A stretch of 64,000 nucleotides of DNA from Sedimentitalea sp041224545 (GCF_041224545.1 NZ_JBGFGP010000105.1:24840-88839); one strand, 5' to 3'; numbered from the stretch's first letter, positions 1-8,669 are shown. Numbers and translations: made by a program. The notes: generated from the sequence alone by a model not told the origin.

Positions 1-2
1 AT

Positions 3-515
3 CTTTTCGACCATGATGCCGGCAAGAGCGCGTTTCGCGAGGCTGCGCGCGCGACGCGTGCGGGCGGTGGCAAGACCGGGATTTCCATTTCCGACGCGTT
101 TTGCGTGGATCGGCATCGCGCGGATTTCCTGTCTCTGATCCAGCATGATCTGGATTTCGTCATCGGCAACGAAGCCGAGATTCAATCGCTTTTCGAGACC
201 GACCATCTGGGAGATGCGCTGATGATGACCGCCGCGTTGTGTCCCCTTGTGGTTTGCACGAGATCGGGCGATGGCGTGACGGTGATGGAGGGCACCACGC
301 GTCTGGATGTTCCGGTTGAACGTGTCAAACCGGTTGACGCAACGGGCGCAGGAGATCAGTTCGCTGCCGGGTTCCTGTTTGGCATGGCGCAGGGGCGTGA
401 CCTTGAGACCTGTGCGCGGATCGGCTGTGTCTGCGCCAGCGAGGTGATTTCGCATATTGGTCCGCGCCCGGAAGCCGACATGCCGAAACTGCTGCGCGAA
501 AACGGCTTTTTGTGA
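3..515 (+). CDS. PfkB-family kinase, adenosine-kinase-like (5' partial)
   Basis: The reading frame is already open at the left edge, so the start lies outside the window and only about the last 170 residues are present. It carries the PfkB/ribokinase signature DATGAGDQFAAGF, whose GAGD holds the catalytic Asp, and an upstream GNEAE motif typical of Mg-phosphate binding in this family. Such cytosolic enzymes phosphorylate a sugar or nucleoside with ATP. The C-terminal run EVISHIGPRPE resembles adenosine-kinase-like PfkB proteins of alphaproteobacteria (recall, not searched), but the substrate cannot be fixed from this fragment. A GNAT gene begins 4 bp after the stop, so the two are probably co-transcribed. 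Confidence 0.85.
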   Translation, partial: LFDHDAGKSAFREAARATRAGGGKTGISISDAFCVDRHRADFLSLIQHDLDFVIGNEAEIQSLFETDHLGDALMMTAALCPLVVCTRSGDGVTVMEGTTRLDVPVERVKPVDATGAGDQFAAGFLFGMAQGRDLETCARIGCVCASEVISHIGPRPEADMPKLLRENGFL

Positions 516-519
516 CGCC

Positions 520-1122
520 ATGCTCACGGATGGGTATCATGACATCCCGGCGGGCAAGGTCGCGTCGATCGTCACGCATCTGGAAATGCGCGAACGGGTT
601 GCAACACGTCCGGCGCGCGTGCCGGAGGGGCTGAAGCTGGAGCAGGTGACGCAGCCCGCGCCCGATTGGTATCGCGATCTGTTCATGCGGATCGGCGGGT
701 TGGATTGGCTCTGGTTTTCGCGGCTTGGGCTGGACGATGCTGCGCTTGGTGAAATCCTGGATGATCCGCAGGTCGAACTCTATGCGCTGATGCGCGATGG
801 CACCGCGCATGGGATGGTCGAGCTCGATTTTCGCCAGCCGGATGAGTGTGAACTGGCATTTTTCGGCGTCACCTCCGAACTGATCGGGCAGGGTGCCGGT
901 CGGTACATGATGAACCATGCGATCACCACAGCGTTCGCCCGCCCTATTTCCCGCTTTCATGTGCATACCTGCACGCTCGACGCGCCACAGGCGCTCGGCT
1001 TTTATCAAAACTGCGGTTTCGTTGCATATCGCCAGCAGGTTGAGATCGCGAATGATCCGCGCCTGAACGGACAATTGCCGCTTGATGCGGGCGCACATGT
1101 GCCGATTTATCCGCTGCCATAG
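520..1122 (+). CDS. GNAT-family N-acetyltransferase
   Basis: A 200-residue protein with the GNAT fold. The acetyl-CoA loop is the GQGAGRYMM segment (R/Q-x-x-G-x-G/A pattern), followed by HTCTLDAPQALGFYQNCGF, the usual beta5-alpha4 region in which a Tyr follows the conserved ALGFY. The acceptor cannot be deduced. I chose the ATG at 520 because the frame further upstream runs back inside the preceding kinase gene; the ATG lies just past the kinase stop, implying translational coupling. An opposite-strand frame across the same region is a high-GC shadow. Confidence 0.85.
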   Translation: MLTDGYHDIPAGKVASIVTHLEMRERVATRPARVPEGLKLEQVTQPAPDWYRDLFMRIGGLDWLWFSRLGLDDAALGEILDDPQVELYALMRDGTAHGMVELDFRQPDECELAFFGVTSELIGQGAGRYMMNHAITTAFARPISRFHVHTCTLDAPQALGFYQNCGFVAYRQQVEIANDPRLNGQLPLDAGAHVPIYPLP

Positions 1123-1263
1123 TCCAGAGAGCGCTGCCTGCCGCTGACGCTGAGAGATAGCGACCCGGCGCAAATAAAAGCGGTTCTTTTCGTCGGCTGG
1201 ACGCATGGCGATCATTATTTCGACGAGCAGCGGAACGGGCCGGAACGATATTGCTGATGAGTG

Positions 1264-1746
1264 TCAGAGGCGCGGGCCGAATTCCGCGAGAACCTGTTCA
1301 TAGACCGCGCGCTTGAACGGCACGATCGCCTGCACCAGCTGATCCGACGGCTGCCAGCGCCAGACGGTGAATTCGGGGTGACGGGTTGCGATGTCGACCT
1401 GTTCGTCGCGGCCAAGAAAGCGCATCAGGAACCATTTCTGTTCCTGTCCGCGATAGCGTCCCTTCCAGATATGCGGCACGATGTCATGCGGCAGATCATA
1501 GGGCAGCCAGTTTTCGGTTTCGCCAATGATCTCGACCAGATCCGAGGTGACCCCGGTTTCTTCCCACAGCTCGCGAAGGGCGGCATCCTTCGGCGATTCG
1601 CCCTTGTCCACGCCGCCCTGGGGCATTTGCCATGCTTCGGTATGGCGATCATTGCGCTGGCCGACGAAGACATCGCCATTGTCATTGACCAACATGATGC
1701 CGACACATTTTCGATAGGGCAGTTTTGCGATCTCGTCGGGGGTCAT
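1264..1746 (-). CDS. rppH: RNA pyrophosphohydrolase (Nudix)
   Basis: A 160-residue protein matching RppH/NudH in length and sequence. The N-terminal YRKCVGIMLVN strand is followed by the WQMPQGGVDKGE start of the Nudix box; residues 44-66 fit GX5EX7REUXEEXGU (G44, E50, REL 58-60, EE 62-63). Known role: removes pyrophosphate from 5'-triphosphorylated RNA and so triggers RNase E-dependent mRNA decay. The ATG at 1746 starts the standard MTPDEIAKLPYR N-terminus; the frame stays open upstream, but that extension has no family similarity. It is transcribed away from the FadH-like gene, with about 125 bp between the two starts. Confidence 0.93.
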   Translation of the reverse strand: MTPDEIAKLPYRKCVGIMLVNDNGDVFVGQRNDRHTEAWQMPQGGVDKGESPKDAALRELWEETGVTSDLVEIIGETENWLPYDLPHDIVPHIWKGRYRGQEQKWFLMRFLGRDEQVDIATRHPEFTVWRWQPSDQLVQAIVPFKRAVYEQVLAEFGPRL

Positions 1747-1872
1747 TTTCGTGCTCCTGCGATAGTGCCTCCTGTCTAGCGCCAACACGGGCTGGTGCAA
1801 GTGCATGACGCGGCGTTTTACGTGACACGTCGGCGATCCGAGCCCATGTTGCACGCGAAATAGGAGACTCCG

Positions 1873-3900
1873 ATGGCTGACTATCCGAACCTGCTTGCAC
1901 CGCTCGACCTTGGTTTTACCACCCTGAAGAACCGCGTTCTGATGGGATCCATGCATACCGGTCTCGAAGAGACGCGCGACTGGAACCGGGTGGCCGAGTT
2001 TTACGCCGAACGCGCCCGTGGCGGCGTCGCGCTGATGGTGACTGGCGGGATCGGCCCCAACATCGAAGGTTCGGTCTTGCCCGGGGCATCCATGATGACG
2101 ACGCAGGAAGACATCGACAACCATGCGGTCGTGACCGAGCGTGTCCATGCGGAGGGCGGCAAGATCTGCATGCAGATCCTCCACGCCGGTCGTTATGCCT
2201 ATGGACCGAAATGCGTGGCGCCCAGCCCGGTCAAATCACCGATTTCCCCGTTCCCTCCGACGGAACTCGACGAAGAGGGAATCGAAAAACAGATCGCCGA
2301 TATCGTTGAAGCTGCGCGCAAGGCGCGCGAGGCCGGATATGACGGGGTCGAGATCATGGGCTCGGAAGGGTATTTCATCAACCAGTTCCTTGTCGCCCAC
2401 ACCAACAAGCGAACGGATCGCTGGGGTGGGTCTTACGAGAACCGAATGCGGCTGGCGATCGAGATCGTCCGGCGCACGCGCGAGGTGTGCGGCCCCGATT
2501 TCATCATCATTTATCGCCTGTCGATGATCGACCTGGTGCCGGATGGTTCGACCCATGAAGAGGTTGTGCAACTGGCGCAGGAAATCGAAAAGGCCGGCGC
2601 CACCATCATCAACACCGGTATCGGCTGGCACGAGGCGCGGATTCCGACAATCGCGACTTCGGTGCCCCGCGCGGCCTTTGCATGGGTCACGAAAAAGCTG
2701 ATGGGCAAGGTCGGTATCCCGGTGGTCACCAGCAACCGTATCAACACGCCCGAGGTCGCCGAGGACGTACTCGCGACGGGCTGTGCCGATATGGTGTCGA
2801 TGGCGCGCCCGATGCTGGCGGATGCGCATTTTGTGGCCAAGGCGGCGGCGGGCGAGGGGGATCGCATCGCGCCCTGCATTGCCTGCAACCAGGCCTGTCT
2901 GGATCATACTTTCGGCGGCAAGCTGACCAGTTGTCTTGTGAACCCGCGCGCCTGCAACGAAACCGAACTGGTGATCGAAAAGACCGATGCCGCCAAGCGC
3001 ATTGCCATTGTCGGCGCGGGTCCGGCAGGCCTGTCCACGGCGATTACGGCGGCGGAACGCGGCCATGACGTGACCCTGTTCGATCGCGCATCGGAAATCG
3101 GCGGCCAATTGAACATGGCCAAGCAGATCCCCGGCAAGGAGGAATTCTGGGGGCTGGTCGATTGGTATCGCACGATGGTGTCCGATCTGGGCGTCAAGAC
3201 AAAATTGGGCCACGAGGTTGCCGCTGCCGATCTGGACGGGTTCGACGAAATCATCATCGCTACCGGGGTGACGCCGCGCGATCCGAAGATCCCCGGTCAG
3301 GATGCACCGAACGTGGTCAGCTATATCGATGTCTTGCGCGACAAGGCCGAGGTCGGCGAGCGCGTGGCCGTCATCGGCGCCGGTGGCATCGGCTTTGACG
3401 TGTCCGAATATCTTGCGCATGAGGGCTCCAGCCCCACCGAGGATCTGCCCCTGTGGATGCAGGAATGGGGCGTGTCCGACCCGGCGGAGAATCGCAGCGG
3501 CCTTGCTCCCGAGGGCCCCCGGCCGCACCCGTCGGCGCGGCAAATCACGTTGTTGCAACGCAAGGCCAGCAAGCATGGCAAGGGGTTGGGCAAGACGACC
3601 GGGTGGATTCACCGCGCGACGCTCAAGATGAAGGGGGTGCAGTTCGTCGGTGGCGTGAACTATGAATCCATCGACGCCAAGGGCCTGCATGTATCCTTTG
3701 GCGAAGCACGAGAGAACCCGACGCTGATCGAGGCGGACACGATCGTGATGTGTGCCGGGCAGTTGCCCGAGCGGGGCCTGGCGGATGCGCTGATTGCACG
3801 CGGGGCCAAACCGCATGTGATCGGCGGCGCGGATGTTGCCGCCGAGCTGGACGCCAAGCGCGCAATCGATCAAGGCACCCGCCTTGCGGCCGCGCTCTAA
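1873..3900 (+). CDS. FadH-like NADH:flavin oxidoreductase / 2,4-dienoyl-CoA reductase
   Basis: A 675-residue three-part enzyme of the 2,4-dienoyl-CoA reductase (FadH)/trimethylamine dehydrogenase family. Residues 1-330 form the FMN TIM barrel (Old Yellow Enzyme type). A 4Fe-4S site follows with Cys 335, 338, 342 and 354 (C-x2-C-x3-C-x11-C). An FAD/NAD(P) domain starts at IAIVGAGPAGLSTA, about residue 377. FadH removes double bonds during unsaturated fatty-acid oxidation, but histamine, trimethylamine and other dehydrogenases share this layout, so the substrate is uncertain. TAGGAGA precedes the ATG. Its TAA overlaps the stop of the convergent ABM gene by 4 bp. Confidence 0.88.
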   Translation: MADYPNLLAPLDLGFTTLKNRVLMGSMHTGLEETRDWNRVAEFYAERARGGVALMVTGGIGPNIEGSVLPGASMMTTQEDIDNHAVVTERVHAEGGKICMQILHAGRYAYGPKCVAPSPVKSPISPFPPTELDEEGIEKQIADIVEAARKAREAGYDGVEIMGSEGYFINQFLVAHTNKRTDRWGGSYENRMRLAIEIVRRTREVCGPDFIIIYRLSMIDLVPDGSTHEEVVQLAQEIEKAGATIINTGIGWHEARIPTIATSVPRAAFAWVTKKLMGKVGIPVVTSNRINTPEVAEDVLATGCADMVSMARPMLADAHFVAKAAAGEGDRIAPCIACNQACLDHTFGGKLTSCLVNPRACNETELVIEKTDAAKRIAIVGAGPAGLSTAITAAERGHDVTLFDRASEIGGQLNMAKQIPGKEEFWGLVDWYRTMVSDLGVKTKLGHEVAAADLDGFDEIIIATGVTPRDPKIPGQDAPNVVSYIDVLRDKAEVGERVAVIGAGGIGFDVSEYLAHEGSSPTEDLPLWMQEWGVSDPAENRSGLAPEGPRPHPSARQITLLQRKASKHGKGLGKTTGWIHRATLKMKGVQFVGGVNYESIDAKGLHVSFGEARENPTLIEADTIVMCAGQLPERGLADALIARGAKPHVIGGADVAAELDAKRAIDQGTRLAAAL

Positions 3901-4244
3901 CCGCCATGTGCCGCGATGCTGTCCTGCGGGGCCTGGTCGCGGTCGGTCATGCCATAGTCGCGGATGACATGCGCAACGCGCAGGCGATAGTCGGCAAAAA
4001 CACCGCCGCGTCCCTTGGCCTGGGCGCGCCGGTGCTGATCCAGCCTGCGCCATTCCTGAACGGCCGCTTCATCGCGAAACAGCGACAATGACAACAGCTT
4101 GCCGGGATTCGTCAGGCTCTGAAACCGCTCGACCGAGATGAAACCATCGACCTGTTCCGCGAGGGGGCGCATGTCGGCGGCAATGTCGAGATAACTGTCC
4201 TGCATGCCTTCTGCGGGTTCAACTTCGAAGATGATGGCGATCAT
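3897..4244 (-). CDS. Antibiotic biosynthesis monooxygenase (ABM) domain protein
   Basis: A 115-residue single-domain protein with the dimeric alpha+beta barrel ABM pattern: MIAIIFEVEPAEG strand, LDIAADMRPLAEQVDGFISVERF with the conserved GF turn, then LLSLSLFRDEAAVQEWRR. Family members are cofactor-free monooxygenases of quinone-like substrates or small binding proteins; the role here is unknown. The start at 4244 is set by GGAGAACAAC just upstream and by the 4-bp ATGA overlap with the NIPSNAP-like frame, so the two are translationally coupled. They diverge from the LysR gene, which probably controls them. Confidence 0.8.
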   Translation of the reverse strand: MIAIIFEVEPAEGMQDSYLDIAADMRPLAEQVDGFISVERFQSLTNPGKLLSLSLFRDEAAVQEWRRLDQHRRAQAKGRGGVFADYRLRVAHVIRDYGMTDRDQAPQDSIAAHGG

Positions 4245-4480
4245 TGTTGTTCTCCGTGCGGGGTCGATGCCAGCGTCAGCCATGTCCGGTCCTCACGCAA
4301 CAGAAACCGTTCCCGCCGGGCAAATTCATAGTTTTCCCGCCCGAGCGCATCGGTGCTCAGCCGCGCGCGGCAGGCTTTGTATTCGGCAAGGATCGGGATG
4401 TTGTAGATGCCATAGGCAGGAATGGATGAACCTTCGTGCGGCGCGAAATATCCCACGAGATCCGCGCCGCCGCCGATCAC
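4241..4480 (-). CDS. NIPSNAP-family protein, 5'-truncated (possible pseudogene)
   Basis: Residues such as GGADLVGYFAPHEGSS, YNIPILAEYKACRARL and LGRENYEFARRERFLLREDRT match the C-terminal three quarters of NIPSNAP-type proteins (normally about 100-110 residues). The first 25-30 residues of the family are absent: in this frame the protein begins at a GTG directly before the GGG-ADLVGYF segment, no Shine-Dalgarno sequence precedes it, and a stop lies 14 codons upstream (4520-4522). No other frame supplies the missing N-terminus convincingly. It overlaps the ABM gene by ATGA. It is either a decayed gene or a shortened functional version. Confidence 0.5.
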   Translation of the reverse strand: MIGGGADLVGYFAPHEGSSIPAYGIYNIPILAEYKACRARLSTDALGRENYEFARRERFLLREDRTWLTLASTPHGEQQ

Positions 4481-4775
4481 GTCAGCATGGCGCAGATGCG
4501 CGGCACGGGCGTGCGCGCCTCACGAGTTCTTCGAATTTACCGAGAATTACATGTACTTGATCACATGGAATTGCCACAATTTCGTGCGCCTGAAAAATAT
4601 GTATTTAATTCAAGTGAATAGGGTAAATTTCTGGCTGGCGGAAGGGCGTTAAAGGCGTTTCCATAGCGAGAACGGTCCACGGTGAAACCCCGATATTATC
4701 CCACGCTCGCCCCGATCTCGCCCAGTTTCGGGACGATACGATCTGCATCGTCCGATAGTTCTTGAGGTGCTGCGT
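4481..4775. promoter_or_regulatory. Divergent intergenic region between NIPSNAP-like/ABM and LysR genes
   Basis: A relatively AT-rich stretch, clearly unlike its GC-rich surroundings, separating two divergent transcripts. It contains the perfect 12-bp inverted repeat ATTCAAGTGAAT (4608-4619) and a looser CATGT...ACATG pair (4550-4567). Dyads of this sort are typical LysR-type operators, so autoregulation plus control of the divergent operon is the natural inference. The NIPSNAP 5' end should lie here but is not recognisable. Confidence 0.45.
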
Positions 4776-5681
4776 ATGGATCGTTTGACAGAAATGGAAG
4801 CCTTCGCCAACGTGGTGGATCAGGGTGGTTTTACCGATGCCGCCAAGAAGATGGGAATATCGAAATCCGCTGTTTCCAAACACGTGTCGAGCCTTGAGGC
4901 GCGATTGGGCGCGCGCTTGCTGAACCGTACCACACGCCGGGTCAGCCCGACGGAAATCGGATTGGCCTATTACGACCGCGCACGCCGTGTGCTGAACGAT
5001 GCCGGCGAGGCGGACGCTCTGGTGACATCCATGCAATCCGCGCCATCCGGCCTGTTGCGGATCAGCGTGGCAACCGATTTCGGGGTCAACCACCTGTCGC
5101 CTGTCCTGTCCAAGTTCCTGTCGGATTTCCCGGACATTACCGTCAATATGGTTCTGAACAACCGATATGTCGAACTGATTTCCGAAGGGTTCGACATGGC
5201 GGTCCGGATCGGCGAGCTCGAAGACAGCACCCTTCGGGCGCGCAAGTTGACGGAAACCACCAAGCGGATGATCGCCTCGCCGTCCTATTTCGAGAAATAC
5301 GGACGTCCGCAAAAGATTGACGACCTGAACGAACACAAGCTGCTGCATTACTCGAACCAGTCGAGCGGCAATGTCTGGCGCCTGACCGCGCCATCGGGTG
5401 AAAAGCGCCAGGTGCGCACCGCCGGCTGGCTGAGCGTCAATGACGGTCAATCGCTGTTGAACGCCGCGATTTCGGGGCTGGGGATCGCCTATCTGCCGAG
5501 CTTCCTTTATTCCGAGGCGCTTCAGGCGGGGTTGGTCGAAGACGCGATGCCGTCATTGCCAGCGGAAACCCAGGGCATATATGCGGTCTATCCTCCGGGG
5601 CGGTTCACCCAACCCAAGGTGCGCGCATTCATTGACTTTCTGGTGCATGCCTTTGCCGAAAAAGGTCCGGCCGACTGGTAA
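4776..5681 (+). CDS. LysR-family transcriptional regulator
   Basis: A 301-residue LTTR. The N-terminal winged helix-turn-helix is MEAFANVVDQGGFTDAAKKM - SKSAVSKHVSSLEARLGARL - LNRTTRRVSPTEIG, followed by a linker helix and a periplasmic-binding-protein-like effector domain (LLRISVATDFGVNHLSPVLSKF onward). The ATG at 4776 is preferred over the in-frame GTG at 4767 because GAGG at 4764-4767 then sits 8 bp upstream. It is divergent from the ABM/NIPSNAP operon, the usual arrangement for an LTTR and its target. The effector is unknown. Confidence 0.92.
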   Translation: MDRLTEMEAFANVVDQGGFTDAAKKMGISKSAVSKHVSSLEARLGARLLNRTTRRVSPTEIGLAYYDRARRVLNDAGEADALVTSMQSAPSGLLRISVATDFGVNHLSPVLSKFLSDFPDITVNMVLNNRYVELISEGFDMAVRIGELEDSTLRARKLTETTKRMIASPSYFEKYGRPQKIDDLNEHKLLHYSNQSSGNVWRLTAPSGEKRQVRTAGWLSVNDGQSLLNAAISGLGIAYLPSFLYSEALQAGLVEDAMPSLPAETQGIYAVYPPGRFTQPKVRAFIDFLVHAFAEKGPADW

Positions 5682-5716
5682 AAGAACGGTTGCACCGGCG
5701 CAGTCCGAGGTGGCTT

Positions 5717-6637
5717 TCAGCGCGTCGACAGCAAAATGGCTTCGACGCGCCGGTTGGCGTCGCGCCCTTCGGGCGTCAGGTTGGATGCAATCGGCGCAAG
5801 ATATCCCATCCCCTCTGAGTCCACCCGGGCCGGGTCTACATCGAATTGATTGACAAGCCTGTCTCTGACGGCGCTTGCACGTTGTCTGGACAGGTCGATA
5901 TTCGTCGCCAGCGCCCCGGTGCTATCCGTGTGACCGACCAGTGCGATACGATGTTCCGGATGATCTTGCAGATATGTGGCAAGCTGCTTCAACGACGCAT
6001 GTGGCCCGGGCAAGAGGGTTCCCGCACCGCTGTCAAACTCCAGATCGCGCAGCACCACGTGCCCGTCGCGCTGCAACATCTGGCCGAGATCTGCCGTTGC
6101 CTCGCCAGTTTGTGCGGTTTGCGCGGGGGCATCAGCGGGCTCTGTGGTTTGGGATGACACGCGGATGGTCTGGATATAAGCGGCGTTGCCGCTGCGGCTG
6201 ACCAGAATGCTGATGGCATCTTCGGCCGAGCGCGTGGCCGAGAGAAACCGGTAGTTCCGGATATCCACATGCATATCCGGTGCCGGGACGACCTCGGTTT
6301 CAAAGCGAAAATCGAAACCACCGCAGCCACGATCCTCGCATTGGAACACGAGATCGTAGCCCGCCTCTTCGAGTTGCTGCCGCATGGGTGCCATCAGTTG
6401 CAACGTCGTTGACGACGCGCCGTTGATGCGAAAGGTCCGGCGCTCCACACGCCCTTCAAAGCGGCGAGCAGGAACTGCGCCATCGGCAAAGCCGCCGGTC
6501 GGCAAATCGTAGCTGGCAAACGGGCTGGTCCGTTCCGACAACTGCCGCGCGGCGGCTGGCAAAGTCAGGTCCTGTGCCTGCCCCGGAACCGGCAACAGAG
6601 CGATCAGGGCGCAGGATGCGAGGCGGCACATTGTCAT
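5717..6637 (-). CDS. OmpA-family C-terminal domain envelope protein
   Basis: A 306-residue exported protein. The N-terminus MTMCRLASCALIALLPVPGQAQ is a signal peptide. Residues about 40-170 form an unassigned domain with a Cys pair (FQCEDRGCGGF). The C-terminal 110 residues are an OmpA-like peptidoglycan-binding domain: LEFDSGAGTLLPG, the GHTDSTG motif and LSRQRASAVRDRL, with the NRRVE end. It probably ties the outer envelope to murein. It is the last gene of a four-gene minus-strand operon; its ATG overlaps the preceding TGA (ATGA). MTM leaves a second possible ATG at 6631. Confidence 0.87.
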   Translation of the reverse strand: MTMCRLASCALIALLPVPGQAQDLTLPAAARQLSERTSPFASYDLPTGGFADGAVPARRFEGRVERRTFRINGASSTTLQLMAPMRQQLEEAGYDLVFQCEDRGCGGFDFRFETEVVPAPDMHVDIRNYRFLSATRSAEDAISILVSRSGNAAYIQTIRVSSQTTEPADAPAQTAQTGEATADLGQMLQRDGHVVLRDLEFDSGAGTLLPGPHASLKQLATYLQDHPEHRIALVGHTDSTGALATNIDLSRQRASAVRDRLVNQFDVDPARVDSEGMGYLAPIASNLTPEGRDANRRVEAILLSTR

Positions 6638-7206
6638 CTGAATTGCGCGTGATACTCGTCATTGGGGCGCATGGCGGTGGCGCTGGCGACACGGTTGGAC
6701 ATGTTGAAAAAACCGGCCACGTTGGCGATGTCCCAGATATCGCGGTCGCTGAACCCGACATCGCGCAGCGCCTGACGGTCTGCTTCCTCGATGGTCGCGC
6801 TCGCGGTGGTCATCTTGGCGGCGAAATCGAGCATGCCGCGCTGACGGGCATCAAGCGGCGCAACATGATAGTTCATCACCAGCATCTCGCCCAATTGCGG
6901 ATTGCCCGACAATTGCCGGACCGCGGCGCCATGCGCGACCAGGCAATAAAAGCAACGGTTGATCGAAGATACCACGACCGCGATCATCTCGCGCTCAAGC
7001 TTGCTCAGCCCGCTCTCGGCCAGCATCAGGTCGTTATACATACCGGTAAACGCGTTGAGCTTGGCGATATCAAAGGCGTTTGCCTTGAGAACATTGGGGA
7101 CCATGCCGAGTTTTTCGACGCAGATATCGAAATACTTCTGCGTTTCCTCGGGCAACGGATCAACCATCGGAAGATCAAGGGCGGTCGGCGGTGTCTCGGT
7201 TGTCAC
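6634..7206 (-). CDS. Peroxidase-related enzyme, AhpD/carboxymuconolactone decarboxylase family
   Basis: A 190-residue protein of the alkylhydroperoxidase-like all-helical family. The active-site motif NRCFYCLVAHG gives Cys85-x2-Cys88 with His92, the redox-active CxxC plus His arrangement of AhpD. The N-terminal KYFDICVEKLGMVPNVLKA and the C-terminal DIANVAGFFNMSNRVA segments match the uncharacterised peroxidase-related subgroup. It probably reduces peroxides in the cytosol using a thiol donor, which is not identified here. It sits between a GNAT gene and the OmpA-domain gene, overlapping the latter by 4 bp. Confidence 0.88.
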   Translation of the reverse strand: MTTETPPTALDLPMVDPLPEETQKYFDICVEKLGMVPNVLKANAFDIAKLNAFTGMYNDLMLAESGLSKLEREMIAVVVSSINRCFYCLVAHGAAVRQLSGNPQLGEMLVMNYHVAPLDARQRGMLDFAAKMTTASATIEEADRQALRDVGFSDRDIWDIANVAGFFNMSNRVASATAMRPNDEYHAQFR

Positions 7207-7212
7207 TTGGCT

Positions 7213-7950
7213 TCAGGCTCCATCTGGGAGATTTCGGTAATGATACTGTCCCACAGGCTGCATCCCCAGGGAAGTGTAGAGCGCGTTGGCGGCCGTGTTG
7301 TCGACCGTGCACATCACCGACAGCGTTTCCGCGCCCTGTTCGGCGGCCCAGAACGCGGCCGCGCGCATCATCCAGCGCGCCATGCCGCAGCGTCGTTGAT
7401 GCGGCAGCACTTCGACCGCGTGCACCATCGCGACCCGATCATGCATCGCGGCAAAGGCGGTTCCGGCGGGCTTGTCGCGGTGACGGCCAAGAAAACCCGT
7501 CTTCGGGCCGGCGGCGCGCTCCATGATCGCAAGGCGCGCGGGGCCGATCCCGCCCGCTGCCCAGATTTCTCGCATGATCGCCAGCGGCTCCCAAAGCGAG
7601 AACACGGTGACGCGCGGTATCGGTTCATCCATCAGTTGCGCAGGGGGGCAGGCATAGATCGTGACGGGATCCTTGATGACATAACCGCGTTGGGCAAGGC
7701 TCTGGTCCAGTGCGGTTTCGCCTTGACGGACCATGAACATTACCGGTTGCTGCATGTCGCGCATGGCCGCCTGTGCGTCATCAAGGTCGGATTCGGTAAA
7801 ATCCGCGTCCAGGTCGGTCAGCGTGGTTGCCGAGACGCGACTGCCGCCGCCCTGTCCCTCGCGCAGCGTCCAGACGCCATGTTCCAGGAACCGCGCGGCG
7901 GGCCAGGTGCCGTCGATCACGTCGTACCACGATGATGACATTTCGTTCAT
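7213..7950 (-). CDS. GNAT-family N-acetyltransferase
   Basis: A 245-residue two-part GNAT protein. The N-terminal ~120 residues resemble the degenerate GNAT half of tandem acetyltransferases, and the C-terminal half holds the acetyl-CoA site (QRRCGMARWMMRAAAFWAAEQG) and the LSVMCTVDNTAANALYTSLGM signature. The acceptor is unknown. The start at 7950 (MNEMSSSW) makes an ATGA overlap with the upstream CinA-like gene; MSSSW at 7941 is the alternative. The peroxidase gene follows after 6 bp, so the four genes 8669-5717 look like one operon. Confidence 0.86.
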   Translation of the reverse strand: MNEMSSSWYDVIDGTWPAARFLEHGVWTLREGQGGGSRVSATTLTDLDADFTESDLDDAQAAMRDMQQPVMFMVRQGETALDQSLAQRGYVIKDPVTIYACPPAQLMDEPIPRVTVFSLWEPLAIMREIWAAGGIGPARLAIMERAAGPKTGFLGRHRDKPAGTAFAAMHDRVAMVHAVEVLPHQRRCGMARWMMRAAAFWAAEQGAETLSVMCTVDNTAANALYTSLGMQPVGQYHYRNLPDGA

Positions 7951-8669
7951 CCGAGCAGCACCTTGGACAATTGTGTCATTGCGGTATCCACCTGTGTGCC
8001 GTCCTGTCCGCGAATTACGATATTCGCACCAAACGCACCGTCTTTCTGAAAGGGATAGCACCCGATCGACAGGTCGGCATAGCGTTCTGCAAATTCTGAA
8101 AGGGTTTCGGCAATATCGCCTTCGCCGCGAAACACCTGCAGGCTCTGGCTCAGCAAGGGTGCACCGCCGGTCAGCGTGGGTAGCACGCTGGCGACCATTG
8201 CCTGAAACACCTGGGGAACGCCGGCCATGACATGCACATTACCCAGTGTGAAACCCGGCGCGCGGGATACCGGATTGTCGATCAGGCTGGCGCCTTCGGG
8301 AATGCGCGCCATGCGCAGGCGCGGGGCATTCAGCTCGAGCCCGCTTTTCGCGTAATGGTCCTCGAGTATCTTGCGGGCATCATCACGGACATCGATCGTC
8401 ACGCCAAACGCGGCGGCAATGCAATCTGCGGTGATGTCGTCATGAGTGGGCCCGATTCCGCCACTGGTGAAAACGATATCGTGGGTTTCGGACAAGGCGC
8501 GGGTGGCGTCGATGATCGCATCATGATCGTCGCTGACGACGCGCACCTGTTTCAGATCGATGCCGTTCTTGGTCAATTCGCCGGCCAGGTAATGCATGTT
8601 CGAGTCGCGCGTGCGCCCTGACAGGATTTCGTCACCGATCACCAGCATCGCGGCGGTAGGATTTGCCAT
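7947..8669 (-). CDS. Molybdopterin-binding (CinA N-terminal-like) protein
   Basis: A 240-residue protein with only the MoaB/Mog-like N-terminal domain of CinA: AMLVIGDEILSGRTRDSN at the start, then FTSGGIGPTHDDITADCIAAAFG, the family signature. The C-terminal nicotinamide-nucleotide amidase (PncC) domain of full CinA is absent. Related stand-alone proteins are annotated as competence/damage-inducible protein A or as ADP-ribose pyrophosphatase-like COG1058 enzymes; the actual reaction is uncertain. The ATG at 8669 begins the recognised fold. It is the first gene of the operon and diverges from sfsA, with 48 bp between starts. Confidence 0.87.
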   Translation of the reverse strand: MANPTAAMLVIGDEILSGRTRDSNMHYLAGELTKNGIDLKQVRVVSDDHDAIIDATRALSETHDIVFTSGGIGPTHDDITADCIAAAFGVTIDVRDDARKILEDHYAKSGLELNAPRLRMARIPEGASLIDNPVSRAPGFTLGNVHVMAGVPQVFQAMVASVLPTLTGGAPLLSQSLQVFRGEGDIAETLSEFAERYADLSIGCYPFQKDGAFGANIVIRGQDGTQVDTAMTQLSKVLLG

